A stretch of DNA of 16,717 nt from Minisyncoccota bacterium (GTDB lineage Bacteria; Patescibacteriota; Minisyncoccia; UBA6257; 1-14-0-10-40-38): the NCBI GenBank assembly GCA_020052135.1, contig JAGVPS010000025.1:1-16717 (forward strand), in the 5' to 3' direction. Each line of letters starts with the position of its first letter. Positions within the stretch are counted from its first letter, which is position 1. The position numbers and the translations under genes are program-made. The notes below the pieces were generated by a model. The model did not search any database. It had not been told where the DNA came from and saw nothing but the letters and a program-made list of their open reading frames with translations. This document shows, piece after piece, positions 7,996 through 13,391 of this stretch.

Positions 7996-8046
7996 CACCT
8001 CCGCGTTTTACCGTTAAATTTAGGAATAAAAGCTACGTATATTATA
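7996..8046 (-). promoter_or_regulatory. Shine-Dalgarno site and upstream -10 box for the long kinase start
   Basis: GGAGGTG at 7996-8002 lies 4 bases before ATG 7991. TATAAT at 8041-8046 is a -10 candidate that would yield a leader of about 45 nt. The -35 (TTTTAC at 17 bases) is poor. Confidence 0.5.
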
Positions 8047-8113
8047 CTAATCTTTTAGCAAGAGTAAAATGCAAAGAGGCGAAAAGTTCAACAATTGTTA
8101 GTTTTTGTTAGGG

Positions 8114-8184
8114 CGGGAGCTGAGGGAATCGAACCCCCGATAAGGCGTTTGGAGTGCCTTGTTATGCCACTTAACTAAGCTCCC
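8114..8184 (-). tRNA. trnW: tRNA-Trp (anticodon CCA)
   Basis: The cloverleaf is complete: acceptor GGGAGCT with AGCTCCC, D-stem GTTA/TAAC, anticodon loop CTCCAAA (anticodon CCA), a 4-base variable region, T-loop TTCGATT with stem GGGGG/CCCTC, and discriminator G, as expected for bacterial tRNA-Trp. The innermost anticodon-stem pair is an A/C mismatch. The 3' CCA is not encoded. It follows the L33 gene by 72 bases, matching the common rpmG-trnW gene order. Confidence 0.92.
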
Positions 8185-8256
8185 ACGAAACACCACTACT
8201 ATGACAAATTGACCGGAAAATATCCAGTCATTGTCATCGTTATACTCATCCCAAAA

Positions 8257-8427
8257 TTATTTTTTAACCTCCTTATGTTTCGTATGTTTTCGGCACCACT
8301 TACAGTACTTAGAGAGCTCTAGCTTGCGCGGATCCTTCTTAAGATTTTTCCGTGTATAGTAATTAAACCGCTTACAAGCAGAGCAACGAAGCTTAATGAG
8401 TTTTTCGGAAAATTTGGATTGCGCCAT
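8257..8427 (-). CDS. rpmG: 50S ribosomal protein L33
   Basis: A 56-residue basic protein beginning MAQSKFSEKLIKLRC. It has the two zinc-binding pairs C15/C18 and C42/C45 of the Cys-containing form of L33, the central NYYTRKNLKKDPRKLEL segment and the SKYCKWCRKHTKHKE ending typical of the family. It belongs to the large ribosomal subunit. ATG 8427 is chosen because it gives the usual family length; no strong Shine-Dalgarno sequence is seen. The gene is upstream of tRNA-Trp on the same strand. Confidence 0.95.
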   Translation of the reverse strand: MAQSKFSEKLIKLRCSACKRFNYYTRKNLKKDPRKLELSKYCKWCRKHTKHKEVKK

Positions 8428-8544
8428 GTTAGATTTTGCCCGCGAGAGCTGATATGCGTAGCTCGAGTGGCTGCAAAATCAACATCCCGCCAGAGGCGTG
8501 GATTACCTTTAATGCAAATCTTAAATTCTGATAAAACCATCGCC

Positions 8545-8562
8545 CCGCAGGAGCTCTTGCGG
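8545..8562 (-). terminator. Weak hairpin after the GIY-YIG gene
   Basis: An almost perfect 18-base palindrome, CCGCA(A/G)GAGCTC(C/T)TGCGG, lies 16 bases past the stop at 8579. It lacks an immediate U-run, so it may be a weak terminator or just a repeat. The rest of 8428-8578 holds nothing I can support beyond the L33 leader. Confidence 0.3.
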
Positions 8563-8578
8563 ATGCGAGGTAATACGT

Positions 8579-8821
8579 TTATCTACCAATCAGCTTTCTA
8601 AAAGCATCGCCGGATTTATAACTCTTAATTTGCCTTTCCCGGCGTTGAGCTTCAAGTTTAGTAGCATACTCTTCAATCCGAATAATTTCAAGTGGCATAT
8701 GCTTTTTTAGAGATTTAGTATGACCACTATTATGATCTCTTAACCGTCGCTCCACGTCCGCGCTATAACCGGTGTAATAAACTCCGGTTCGTGTTGATTG
8801 CAGAATATACACGTAGAACAT
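8579..8821 (-). CDS. GIY-YIG nuclease domain protein (UPF0213/YhbQ-like)
   Basis: An 80-residue single-domain protein. It has the N-terminal strand YVYIL, the second motif YYTGYS (15-20), the arginine helix ERRLRDHN (24-31) and the conserved KLEAQRRERQIK helix with E57 and E62, ending in the usual RKLI. These are the hallmarks of small standalone GIY-YIG proteins, which are probable DNA-processing enzymes of unknown specific role. I chose ATG 8821 because family members start M-x-YVYIL; an in-frame GTG at 8833 would add four residues. GGTGG upstream of 8821 may serve as ribosome binding site. Confidence 0.88.
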   Translation of the reverse strand: MFYVYILQSTRTGVYYTGYSADVERRLRDHNSGHTKSLKKHMPLEIIRIEEYATKLEAQRRERQIKSYKSGDAFRKLIGR

Positions 8822-8847
8822 ATTGAGTGCCACCGCCGTTGGCGGGG

Positions 8848-8870
8848 CAAAATTGCGAAGCGCAATTTTG
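8848..8870. repeat. Hairpin repeat CAAAA...AAG...TTTTG, copy 1
   Basis: A perfect 10-bp stem (CAAAATTGCG with CGCAATTTTG) closes on an AAG loop. It is preceded by GGGG and followed by AG, as is the related hairpin at 14112-14136. A smaller CCGCC/GGCGG hairpin lies just before it (8833-8845). Confidence 0.6.
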
Positions 8871-8917
8871 AGTGTCTTTACGACTTCACTCGAACTTACT
8901 TTATCAAAAATTCGTGA
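8869..8917 (+). repeat. 49-bp inverted repeat, left copy (A)
   Basis: Bases 8869-8917 are identical to the reverse complement of 13026-13074 over all 49 positions. A diverged third copy in the same orientation as this one lies at 16621-16666. The interval between A and B holds the restriction-modification genes. Confidence 0.85.
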
Positions 8918-8921
8918 TAAT

Positions 8922-9024
8922 GGCTAATCGCACGCGCGGAGCGCGTGATAGCCTGAAATTAAGCCGTACGCTCGACGAATCGTCCCGCCACTGCTCGTAA
9001 AGATATTCGGGCAGTGGTGCGGGA
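8922..9024. repeat. Two repeat hairpins following copy A
   Basis: The first hairpin (8922-8953) pairs GGCTA with TAGCC and CACGCGC with GCGCGTG. The second (8979-9024) pairs CGTCCCGCCACTGC with GCAGTGGTGCGGGACG, with a 2-base bulge. The 16 bases GTCCCGCCACTGCTCG at 8980-8995 recur exactly at 16690-16705, and a close form lies next to copy B. No gene is visible in 8822-9094. Confidence 0.6.
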
Positions 9025-9094
9025 CGAAATGCGGAAAACTCAAAATTAAAAAATCAAAATTAAATACAAATTCTCAAACTACAAGCTAACTTTT

Positions 9095-10342
9095 TTAAAA
9101 GAAACAGCGGGAGGGGCGAACACCCAGATTGCCACCCTGATAGCCAAGATCAACGGCATACACATCGAGCTTGCGATGGGCAGGATTCCAACGCGAATGG
9201 ACGAGACGAGTGCCGGATTTAGTGGCCAACCAAACATATTTCTTTTCATCTAAGTGCTTGCCAGTTTCTTCAAAGTATTTTCTTTGAAAGACAAGGTAGT
9301 CTTCTAACGTTAGAGTTTGATCTAGCTTAACATCCTGACCTTTAATATTGAGAGTGGAAGCTAGTTCGGGACGCTCGGTTAATTCTTGGGTTTTGTGGAC
9401 AAGGACAAGACGAGGTTTGTCCACGTTTTGGCTGACGGCGCCGGCAAAAGAACCACCAGCTTTAAAATTATCGCTTTCCCAATTACCATTTTCCATTTTC
9501 GTCTTCTCTGCCAAATCTGTGAGTGGAATACTTCCTGGGATAATAAGCATCTCATCAAAACCGTTTTGTTCAATCGCTTGTTCTATCTCTGTCTGATTAT
9601 TATTCCAAATATCGCGGATAGTATTTTCAAAGTCTGGTGGCAAGTCAACTTTTGTTTTTTGGTAAAAAGAAAGAAATTCTTGAAATTTGGCTTCTAAATC
9701 TAGTGTGATGGTTTCTTTTTTGCCATCGGGATGAGTGTAGGAAGCGGAGATCTCGGGGGTTTGGCTTTTCTTTTCTTTTCCATAAATTTTTTCCATTCTT
9801 TTATTCAAACTATTTAAAAATGGATCTCTTTCATTCGTCTCACCGCTCAAAAGTGCCTCCGCTTTACCTTTCAATAATTCCGCTCTTTTGTGAAACGGAT
9901 CAAGCTCGGCAATTTCTTTGAGGGTTAAATGTTTAACTGCTCCGGATTCTTTTCGCAGTTCCTCCACCGCTTCATCTCCCCGCATCGCTTTAATGGTATT
10001 GAGTTTAAAAATATCTTCCGGCAAGTCTAAATCTTTAGCAGTCAAGGTAAGCAAAAATCCTTTTGAAGCTAAAATTTTAGCGACTAAAATTCTATCTTCC
10101 TTGGAATATTCTTTGAAAGTCAGAGCGGTTTTAAATCTTTCGTCTAAAAATTCCGCAAAAGACCTTTCCTGTTTTCCAGTTTGTTTTTCAATTAAATAGG
10201 CAGACAAAATCGCTTCTACCGAACCTTGAGTCATCACAAATTTCTTCAAAGAATAAACTTTCCCAGAAGCGTCCATCGCCCCGGCTCTCCTCGCCACTCC
10301 TTTGTCTGTTTCGTTAGTGTAAGATTCTTGAATTTCAGACAT
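9095..10342 (-). CDS. Hypothetical protein, probably 5'-truncated
   Basis: I do not recognise the family. From ATG 10342 it is 415 residues. The first two thirds are charged and mostly helical, with Lys/Glu-rich segments that may form coiled coils. The last 100 residues look like a beta-rich domain, ending DLGYQGGNLGVRPSRCFF; a GVRP-type ending is found in several domains with a C-type-lectin-like or DUF6273-like end, which is only a resemblance. There is no signal peptide or membrane segment. The frame stays open up to 10510, but 10395-10510 is the transposase fragment read out of frame, so the extension is not real protein. The natural start may have been removed when the mobile fragment arrived: GGLANLNTTLPNL just before the chosen Met looks protein-like. 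Confidence 0.6.
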   Translation of the reverse strand: MSEIQESYTNETDKGVARRAGAMDASGKVYSLKKFVMTQGSVEAILSAYLIEKQTGKQERSFAEFLDERFKTALTFKEYSKEDRILVAKILASKGFLLTLTAKDLDLPEDIFKLNTIKAMRGDEAVEELRKESGAVKHLTLKEIAELDPFHKRAELLKGKAEALLSGETNERDPFLNSLNKRMEKIYGKEKKSQTPEISASYTHPDGKKETITLDLEAKFQEFLSFYQKTKVDLPPDFENTIRDIWNNNQTEIEQAIEQNGFDEMLIIPGSIPLTDLAEKTKMENGNWESDNFKAGGSFAGAVSQNVDKPRLVLVHKTQELTERPELASTLNIKGQDVKLDQTLTLEDYLVFQRKYFEETGKHLDEKKYVWLATKSGTRLVHSRWNPAHRKLDVYAVDLGYQGGNLGVRPSRCFF

Positions 10343-10394
10343 CACCCTGCAAAGATTCGGCAAGGTAGTATTCAAATTGGCAAGACCCCCAAAC

Positions 10395-10601
10395 TTAAGA
10401 CACTTTTTCCAGTAGTTTTTGGTACCGATGTACGAACAATTTCGGTGGCATCCTGAGTGCAGAGTGGATCCTCGTATGGTTGTACTCCCAAATAGTGCGA
10501 TGGACTGCATAGACGAAGCTACCTTCTGGTATCTGATTAGGTTTTCCTTCCATATTCAAATTATGTAATAATCCATTAAATTTTGCAAATATCGCCCGCA
10601 T
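10395..10601 (-). pseudogene. Transposase/integrase C-terminal fragment
   Basis: The frame ending at TAA 10395 encodes VYAVHRTIWEYNHTRIHSAL followed by RMPPKLF. This is the typical C-terminal tail of rve-type (DDE) integrases and transposases of the IS3/IS481 kind, where YNxxRxHSAL follows the catalytic Glu. The other catalytic Asp residues and the HTH are absent, so only the last 60 or so codons remain. Its 5' side runs into the repeat hairpin at 10594-10626. No terminal inverted repeats of an intact element are visible. The exact insertion-sequence family is uncertain. Confidence 0.65.
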
Positions 10602-10830
10602 TTCTCCCTAAACCCCTCCTGCGGGCAGAATCTAATGCTTTACTTATCTTTTCCGCAACATCTTCAGCTTGATTTTCTGGAATCTCAACAGTGTGTAAAG
10701 TCCATTGTTTTATCCACGGAGTTTTATGTTCTTCCACAACTTCCTCGACTTTCGTCTCTGAAATTTTGACATCTTTGAGAATGTCTTTATTCTCTAAACT
10801 TTCCTCAATTATTACGCCTTTGTAGTTCAT
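10576..10830 (-). CDS. Truncated conserved CPR protein (MNYKGVIIEESLENKD family)
   Basis: An 84-residue frame that starts MNYKGVIIEESLENKDILK and continues through KTPWIKQWTLHTVEIPENQA. I recall this as the N-terminal half of a family of about 120 residues widespread in CPR genomes, whose members usually continue with an HxWYADFKN segment. Here the family-like part stops near KISKALD, and the last 17 residues (SARRRGLGRNAG and onward) are encoded by the repeat hairpin at 10594-10626. The gene therefore appears cut by insertion of the repeat and the transposase fragment and may be non-functional. It starts 3 bases after the methyltransferase stop, so it is probably co-transcribed. The function of the family is unknown to me. 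Confidence 0.6.
   Translation of the reverse strand: MNYKGVIIEESLENKDILKDVKISETKVEEVVEEHKTPWIKQWTLHTVEIPENQAEDVAEKISKALDSARRRGLGRNAGDICKI
10594..10626. repeat. GCCCGCA...TGCGGGC hairpin repeat, copy 1
   Basis: A 7-bp stem encloses a 19-base pyrimidine-rich loop. The loop matches that of the hairpin at 12751-12789 at 16 of 19 positions, in the same orientation. This copy supplies the last codons of the truncated gene at 10576-10830 and borders the transposase fragment. Confidence 0.65.
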
Positions 10831-10833
10831 AAA

Positions 10834-12033
10834 TTAAAATGTAGAGATCATTTTTCCTTTATTTCTAATAAATTCGTTTATACTTTCAACTACTAATAAA
10901 TCTTTGGGGATAACTGCCTGACCAAAATCAAACAAAGCAGTTTCGCAAAGATTGTTTGTTTTGATCAAAATTCTTATCTTGAAACCATTTTTATTTGATG
11001 CTTGGGTTAATAATTGCTTTGCTTTTTCTAAAGTTTCATCAAATCGCTGAATTTTTATAGGTATAGGTTTTGCCGAATTACCAATTTTAAGAAAGCCATC
11101 AATACCTTTATTCCTTTGCACAGGAGTAGCATCAATTACTTTTAAAATTTGAAGAATTTCTGGGTCTTGATTCAAATACGATGCTTTTCCGTTTTTTAAT
11201 AAATTTGAATCTGTTCGTATTGGGTTTTTTAATCTTTCTTGTGTTAATTGAATAGCATCGTCAGAAATATCAATACCTATAAATTTACGATTGAGCAATT
11301 TTGCTGCTACAAGAGTAGTGCCACTACCACAGAATGGGTCTAAAACAATATCGCCCTCATTCGTTACCAACTGGATTACTTTTTCTAATAACAAAATTGG
11401 TTTTTGCGTAGGATACCCTACACGCTCATTTGCTTTAGGATTTAGATATGGAATATCCCAAACATCAGAAAGGGGAACTCCTTTTTTATCGTCAATCAAT
11501 TCATAACCACCATCAACATGCGTCTTATATTTGGTTTTCCCATTTTCATCTCTCATTCTTTTCTGAAAAATCTGATCAATATTTGTGGTCGGAGAATAAT
11601 CTTCAAAAATATGATTAAATTTAAAGTCAGCAGTCTTGCTATAAAAATAAATTACTTGATGAGCATTCAGTAATCCCTTTTTTGCATTTGACCATCTCTT
11701 ATATGTCCAAATAATTTCGCTTTGAAAATTATTTACACCGAAAATATTGTCTAGGGCAATTCTTAAATAATGTGACGCGCTTCTATCGCAATGTAAAAAA
11801 ATACTTCCGGTATTTTTTAAAACACGGTTGCATTCAAGTAATCTTTCCTCTATATAGTTTTTGTAAGATTCTATGCTCTCCCAGCTATCATCAAATGTGT
11901 ATTCTCTCGAGTTATCTCTTGTTTTTTGTGATTGTTTTTTCTGTGTGAAAAAAGGCGGGTCAAGATAAATTAGGTCTATTGAGTTAGACTCGATTTTCTT
12001 TAACTCATTTTTACAATCACCTTGTTTAATCAT
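10834..12033 (-). CDS. DNA methyltransferase, beta class (probably N6-adenine)
   Basis: A 399-residue protein. Catalytic motif IV D25PPF comes first, and the S-adenosylmethionine-binding motif I D232PFCGSGTT follows near residue 232, with GID at 253-255. This order defines beta-class amino-methyltransferases; DPPF favours N6-adenine. It would protect the site cut by the endonuclease encoded 11 bases upstream. If that enzyme is ApaLI-like the site would be GTGCAC, which is inference. Residues of about 290-399 form an extra domain with KGIDG (309-313) and IPIKIQR (324-330). That resembles the C-terminal nuclease-like domain of some methyltransferases, but the usual QVK is altered, so it is probably inactive. 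The region is visibly A+T-richer than the flanking genes, which suggests transfer. The ribosome binding site is weak (AAAAGAT). Confidence 0.9.
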   Translation of the reverse strand: MIKQGDCKNELKKIESNSIDLIYLDPPFFTQKKQSQKTRDNSREYTFDDSWESIESYKNYIEERLLECNRVLKNTGSIFLHCDRSASHYLRIALDNIFGVNNFQSEIIWTYKRWSNAKKGLLNAHQVIYFYSKTADFKFNHIFEDYSPTTNIDQIFQKRMRDENGKTKYKTHVDGGYELIDDKKGVPLSDVWDIPYLNPKANERVGYPTQKPILLLEKVIQLVTNEGDIVLDPFCGSGTTLVAAKLLNRKFIGIDISDDAIQLTQERLKNPIRTDSNLLKNGKASYLNQDPEILQILKVIDATPVQRNKGIDGFLKIGNSAKPIPIKIQRFDETLEKAKQLLTQASNKNGFKIRILIKTNNLCETALFDFGQAVIPKDLLVVESINEFIRNKGKMISTF

Positions 12034-12044
12034 ATCTTTTGAAA

Positions 12045-12680
12045 TTAGCTCTTGCGTTTGCTTTTTTGGTCAGCAATTTTTTCGAGAATAGACAATAAAT
12101 CAACTCCGGTTTTCTTTTTAATAATCTCCCAAGCTCCTTTACCAAAGTAATATTTACCGTTAACTCCAGCATAAATAGTTTTTAATGTTTCTTGTATGCG
12201 AATAGCTTGCGTGCGATTAGGATAATAAAACATTATGCGAATAGGTTTATATCCCGCATTTTTAATATTTTTTACTCTGGTATGTTCTTTTGTGATATGG
12301 TCACCGTCAGTCGTTGCATCTCTCCACTTAATTTCGTACGCATCTTTTCCGACTAGACAATCAATCTCAAATGTTACAGGTCTTGATCCGAGTTTGTTTG
12401 GTATACGAAGTTTTCTTTGTGTTTTTGGAAATTTCTCTTCAAAGCATAAGATAGCGGCTTCTTCCAAAAACGAACCTGCGTATTTATAAAGAAAACGACC
12501 CATATTTTGATACTCATCAATCAGTTTTCCTTTCTCGGTCGCAATACCTAAAACTCTGTATATCAAATAGTGAGAATTATTATCCGCTTCCATCTCAGTA
12601 ATCCTTCCAGTCATTTTTTGACGGAGAGTTTTAGAGTATTTCTCTGACAAAGCTAGTATTTTCTCTTGGATAGTTGTCAT
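12045..12680 (-). CDS. ApaLI-like type II restriction endonuclease
   Basis: A 211-residue protein. The stretch LIDEYQNMGRFLYKYAGSFL followed by EEA and the later KEHTRVKNIKNAGYKPIRIM match my recollection of ApaLI-family endonucleases (ApaLI cuts GTGCAC). The probable PD-(D/E)xK centre is D107 in TFEIDCLVG with E116-x-K118 in AYEIKWR. The partner methyltransferase is downstream in the same operon, so the nuclease is transcribed first, an order that needs careful timing when the system enters a new cell. A consensus promoter ends 7 bases before ATG 12680, so the message is probably leaderless. No controller (C) protein gene is seen. Base composition is A+T-rich like the methyltransferase. Confidence 0.82.
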   Translation of the reverse strand: MTTIQEKILALSEKYSKTLRQKMTGRITEMEADNNSHYLIYRVLGIATEKGKLIDEYQNMGRFLYKYAGSFLEEAAILCFEEKFPKTQRKLRIPNKLGSRPVTFEIDCLVGKDAYEIKWRDATTDGDHITKEHTRVKNIKNAGYKPIRIMFYYPNRTQAIRIQETLKTIYAGVNGKYYFGKGAWEIIKKKTGVDLLSILEKIADQKSKRKS

Positions 12681-12687
12681 ATTTTGA

Positions 12688-12716
12688 ATTATATCAATTT
12701 TCTATTCTTTTTTCAA
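12688..12716 (-). promoter_or_regulatory. Promoter of the restriction-modification operon
   Basis: On the minus strand TTGAAA (12711-12716), a 17-base spacer and TATAAT (12688-12693) form a near-consensus promoter. The ATG of the endonuclease follows after 7 bases, so transcription should begin at or within a base or two of the start codon. Confidence 0.8.
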
Positions 12717-12750
12717 CGCCGCCGAATTTCTGAAAACCCCCAGTCCGAAG

Positions 12751-12789
12751 CCCGCCCGCATTCCTCCCCAGACCCCTCCTGCGGGCGGG
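12751..12789. repeat. GCCCGCA...TGCGGGC hairpin repeat, copy 2
   Basis: CCCGCCCGCA pairs with TGCGGGCGGG around a 19-base loop. The loop and inner stem are shared with 10594-10626. It lies upstream of the restriction operon promoter. Confidence 0.7.
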
Positions 12790-12860
12790 AAATCAGCCGA
12801 GACAAAGCGGAAATCCTTTTCCCCAGAAAATATGCTTTCCGCTTTGCCGAGTCCGAATTG

Positions 12861-13018
12861 AAGCCCCGCCACACTGCCCGAATATCTTTTCGGGCAGAAC
12901 CCCAAAGAAAAATGTCCTTTCCTTTTTAGAGAAAAAACCGGTCGCGCGCAAATCAGAAAAGCAAGGAACATTTTTTCTTTTTGGGGTTGCCGAGCGGAGC
13001 GAGGCAGTGGCGGGGCTT
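12861..13018. repeat. Nested inverted repeats, 158 bp
   Basis: Several arms nest inside one another. The outer arm AAGCCCCGCCAC...TGCC (12861-12878) pairs with 13003-13018. AACCCCAAAGAAAAATG (from 12898) pairs imperfectly with CATTTTTTCTTTTTGGGGTT (12969-12988). A separate perfect 9-bp hairpin (CTGCCCGAA with TTCGGGCAG) sits at 12874-12897. Just before, AAAGCGGAAA and TTTCCGCTTT also pair (about 12795-12845). The gene-free stretch 12681-13106 consists of these repeats, copy B and the operon promoter; I see no gene in it. Confidence 0.65.
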
Positions 13019-13025
13019 TCGTCAT

Positions 13026-13074
13026 TCACGAATTTTTGATAAAGTAAGTTCGAGTGAAGTCGTAAAGACACTCA
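13026..13074 (-). repeat. 49-bp inverted repeat, right copy (B)
   Basis: This is the exact reverse complement of 8869-8917. It ends 32 bases from the 3' end of tRNA-Thr(GGT), on the side where integrating elements often insert. Confidence 0.85.
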
Positions 13075-13081
13075 CGTGTCT
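13066..13081 (-). terminator. Hairpin after tRNA-Thr(GGT), weak terminator candidate
   Basis: On the minus strand AGACAC pairs with GTGTCT around GTGA and is followed by TTTA. It overlaps copy B of the 49-bp repeat. The short U-run makes it a weak call. Confidence 0.35.
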
Positions 13082-13106
13082 GACTCGCTTTCGAGACAGA
13101 CGAGTG

Positions 13107-13391
13107 AGCCGATGGTCGGGATTGAACCGACGACCTACTCCTTCGCTTACACCCTCACTTCTGTTCTTCACTTTATAGAGGGGCTAGACTGTATCTTCCC
13201 CCGCAGTGCGGGGGCCCTTGTCAGTCGTTCGGGCCGACCACCTTTTCTATATTATTCGAGGTCGGCCACGGTCTTGACCAAATTTGACTTGGTGTTTAAC
13301 CGTAATTCGGGATTCACTTTAGCGTTGCCGCTAGAGTGGGCGGGGCTTTGCGGCCCACCATGGAGTTGCTCTACCACTGAGCTACATCGGC
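13107..13391 (-). tRNA. trnT: tRNA-Thr (anticodon GGT) interrupted by a group I intron
   Basis: Two exons on the minus strand (13391-13357 and 13143-13107) join into a 72-nt cloverleaf. Acceptor GCCGATG pairs with CATCGGC; the D-arm is GCTC/GAGC; anticodon stem ACTCC pairs with GGAGT only after splicing; the loop is ATGGTAA with anticodon GGT; the T-arm is GTCGG/CCGAC with loop TTCAATC; the discriminator is T; CCA is not encoded. The break lies between positions 36 and 37, directly after the anticodon. The tRNA 5' end overlaps the last codons of the upstream gene ending at 13382, and no separate strong promoter is visible, so it may be processed from that transcript. Confidence 0.93.
13144..13356 (-). 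ncRNA. Self-splicing group I intron in the tRNA-Thr anticodon loop
   Basis: The 213-nt insert follows a U at the 5' splice site and ends in G, as group I introns require. Visible elements in order: P1, exon GGU plus intron GGGC pairing with GCCC-C-GCC, placing the splice-site U opposite G; P2, TAGCG-GCAA-CGCTA with a GNRA loop; a P-like AATTACGGTTAAA; P4, ACGGT with ACCGT; P5, ACCAA with TTGGT; P6, GGCCGACC with GGTCGGCC; P7, GACTG with CAGTC; P8, CCCCCGC with GCGGGGG; J8/7 AAGATA just before CAGTC, matching the conserved AAGAUAYAGUC core; P9, CCCTC with GAGGG. It is compact, has no internal reading frame and resembles subgroup IC tRNA introns. The P3 pairing was not resolved by eye. Confidence 0.9.

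Noticed and set aside
7197..8111. Plus-strand frame of 304 codons opposite the P-loop kinase
   Set aside because: A shadow of the kinase gene: no motifs, no promoter or ribosome binding site, and it runs through the kinase's own signals.
8440..8520. tRNA-like stretch with GTAGCTCGAGTGG and CTGCAAA (would be tRNA-Cys)
   Set aside because: The anticodon and acceptor stems do not pair and there is no T-arm.
8319..8540. Minus frame of 73 codons overlapping L33
   Set aside because: Different frame from ribosomal protein L33, whose identity is clear, and no family features.
8979..9024. Possible CRISPR or array-like repeats
   Set aside because: Only scattered hairpin repeats are present; there is no regular repeat-spacer series and no cas gene.
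10343..10510. N-terminal extension of the island hypothetical protein
   Set aside because: Most of it is the transposase fragment read in the wrong frame.
12702..13178. Several overlapping frames on both strands upstream of the restriction operon
   Set aside because: They are translations of nested hairpin repeats and of the tRNA, without motifs or start signals.
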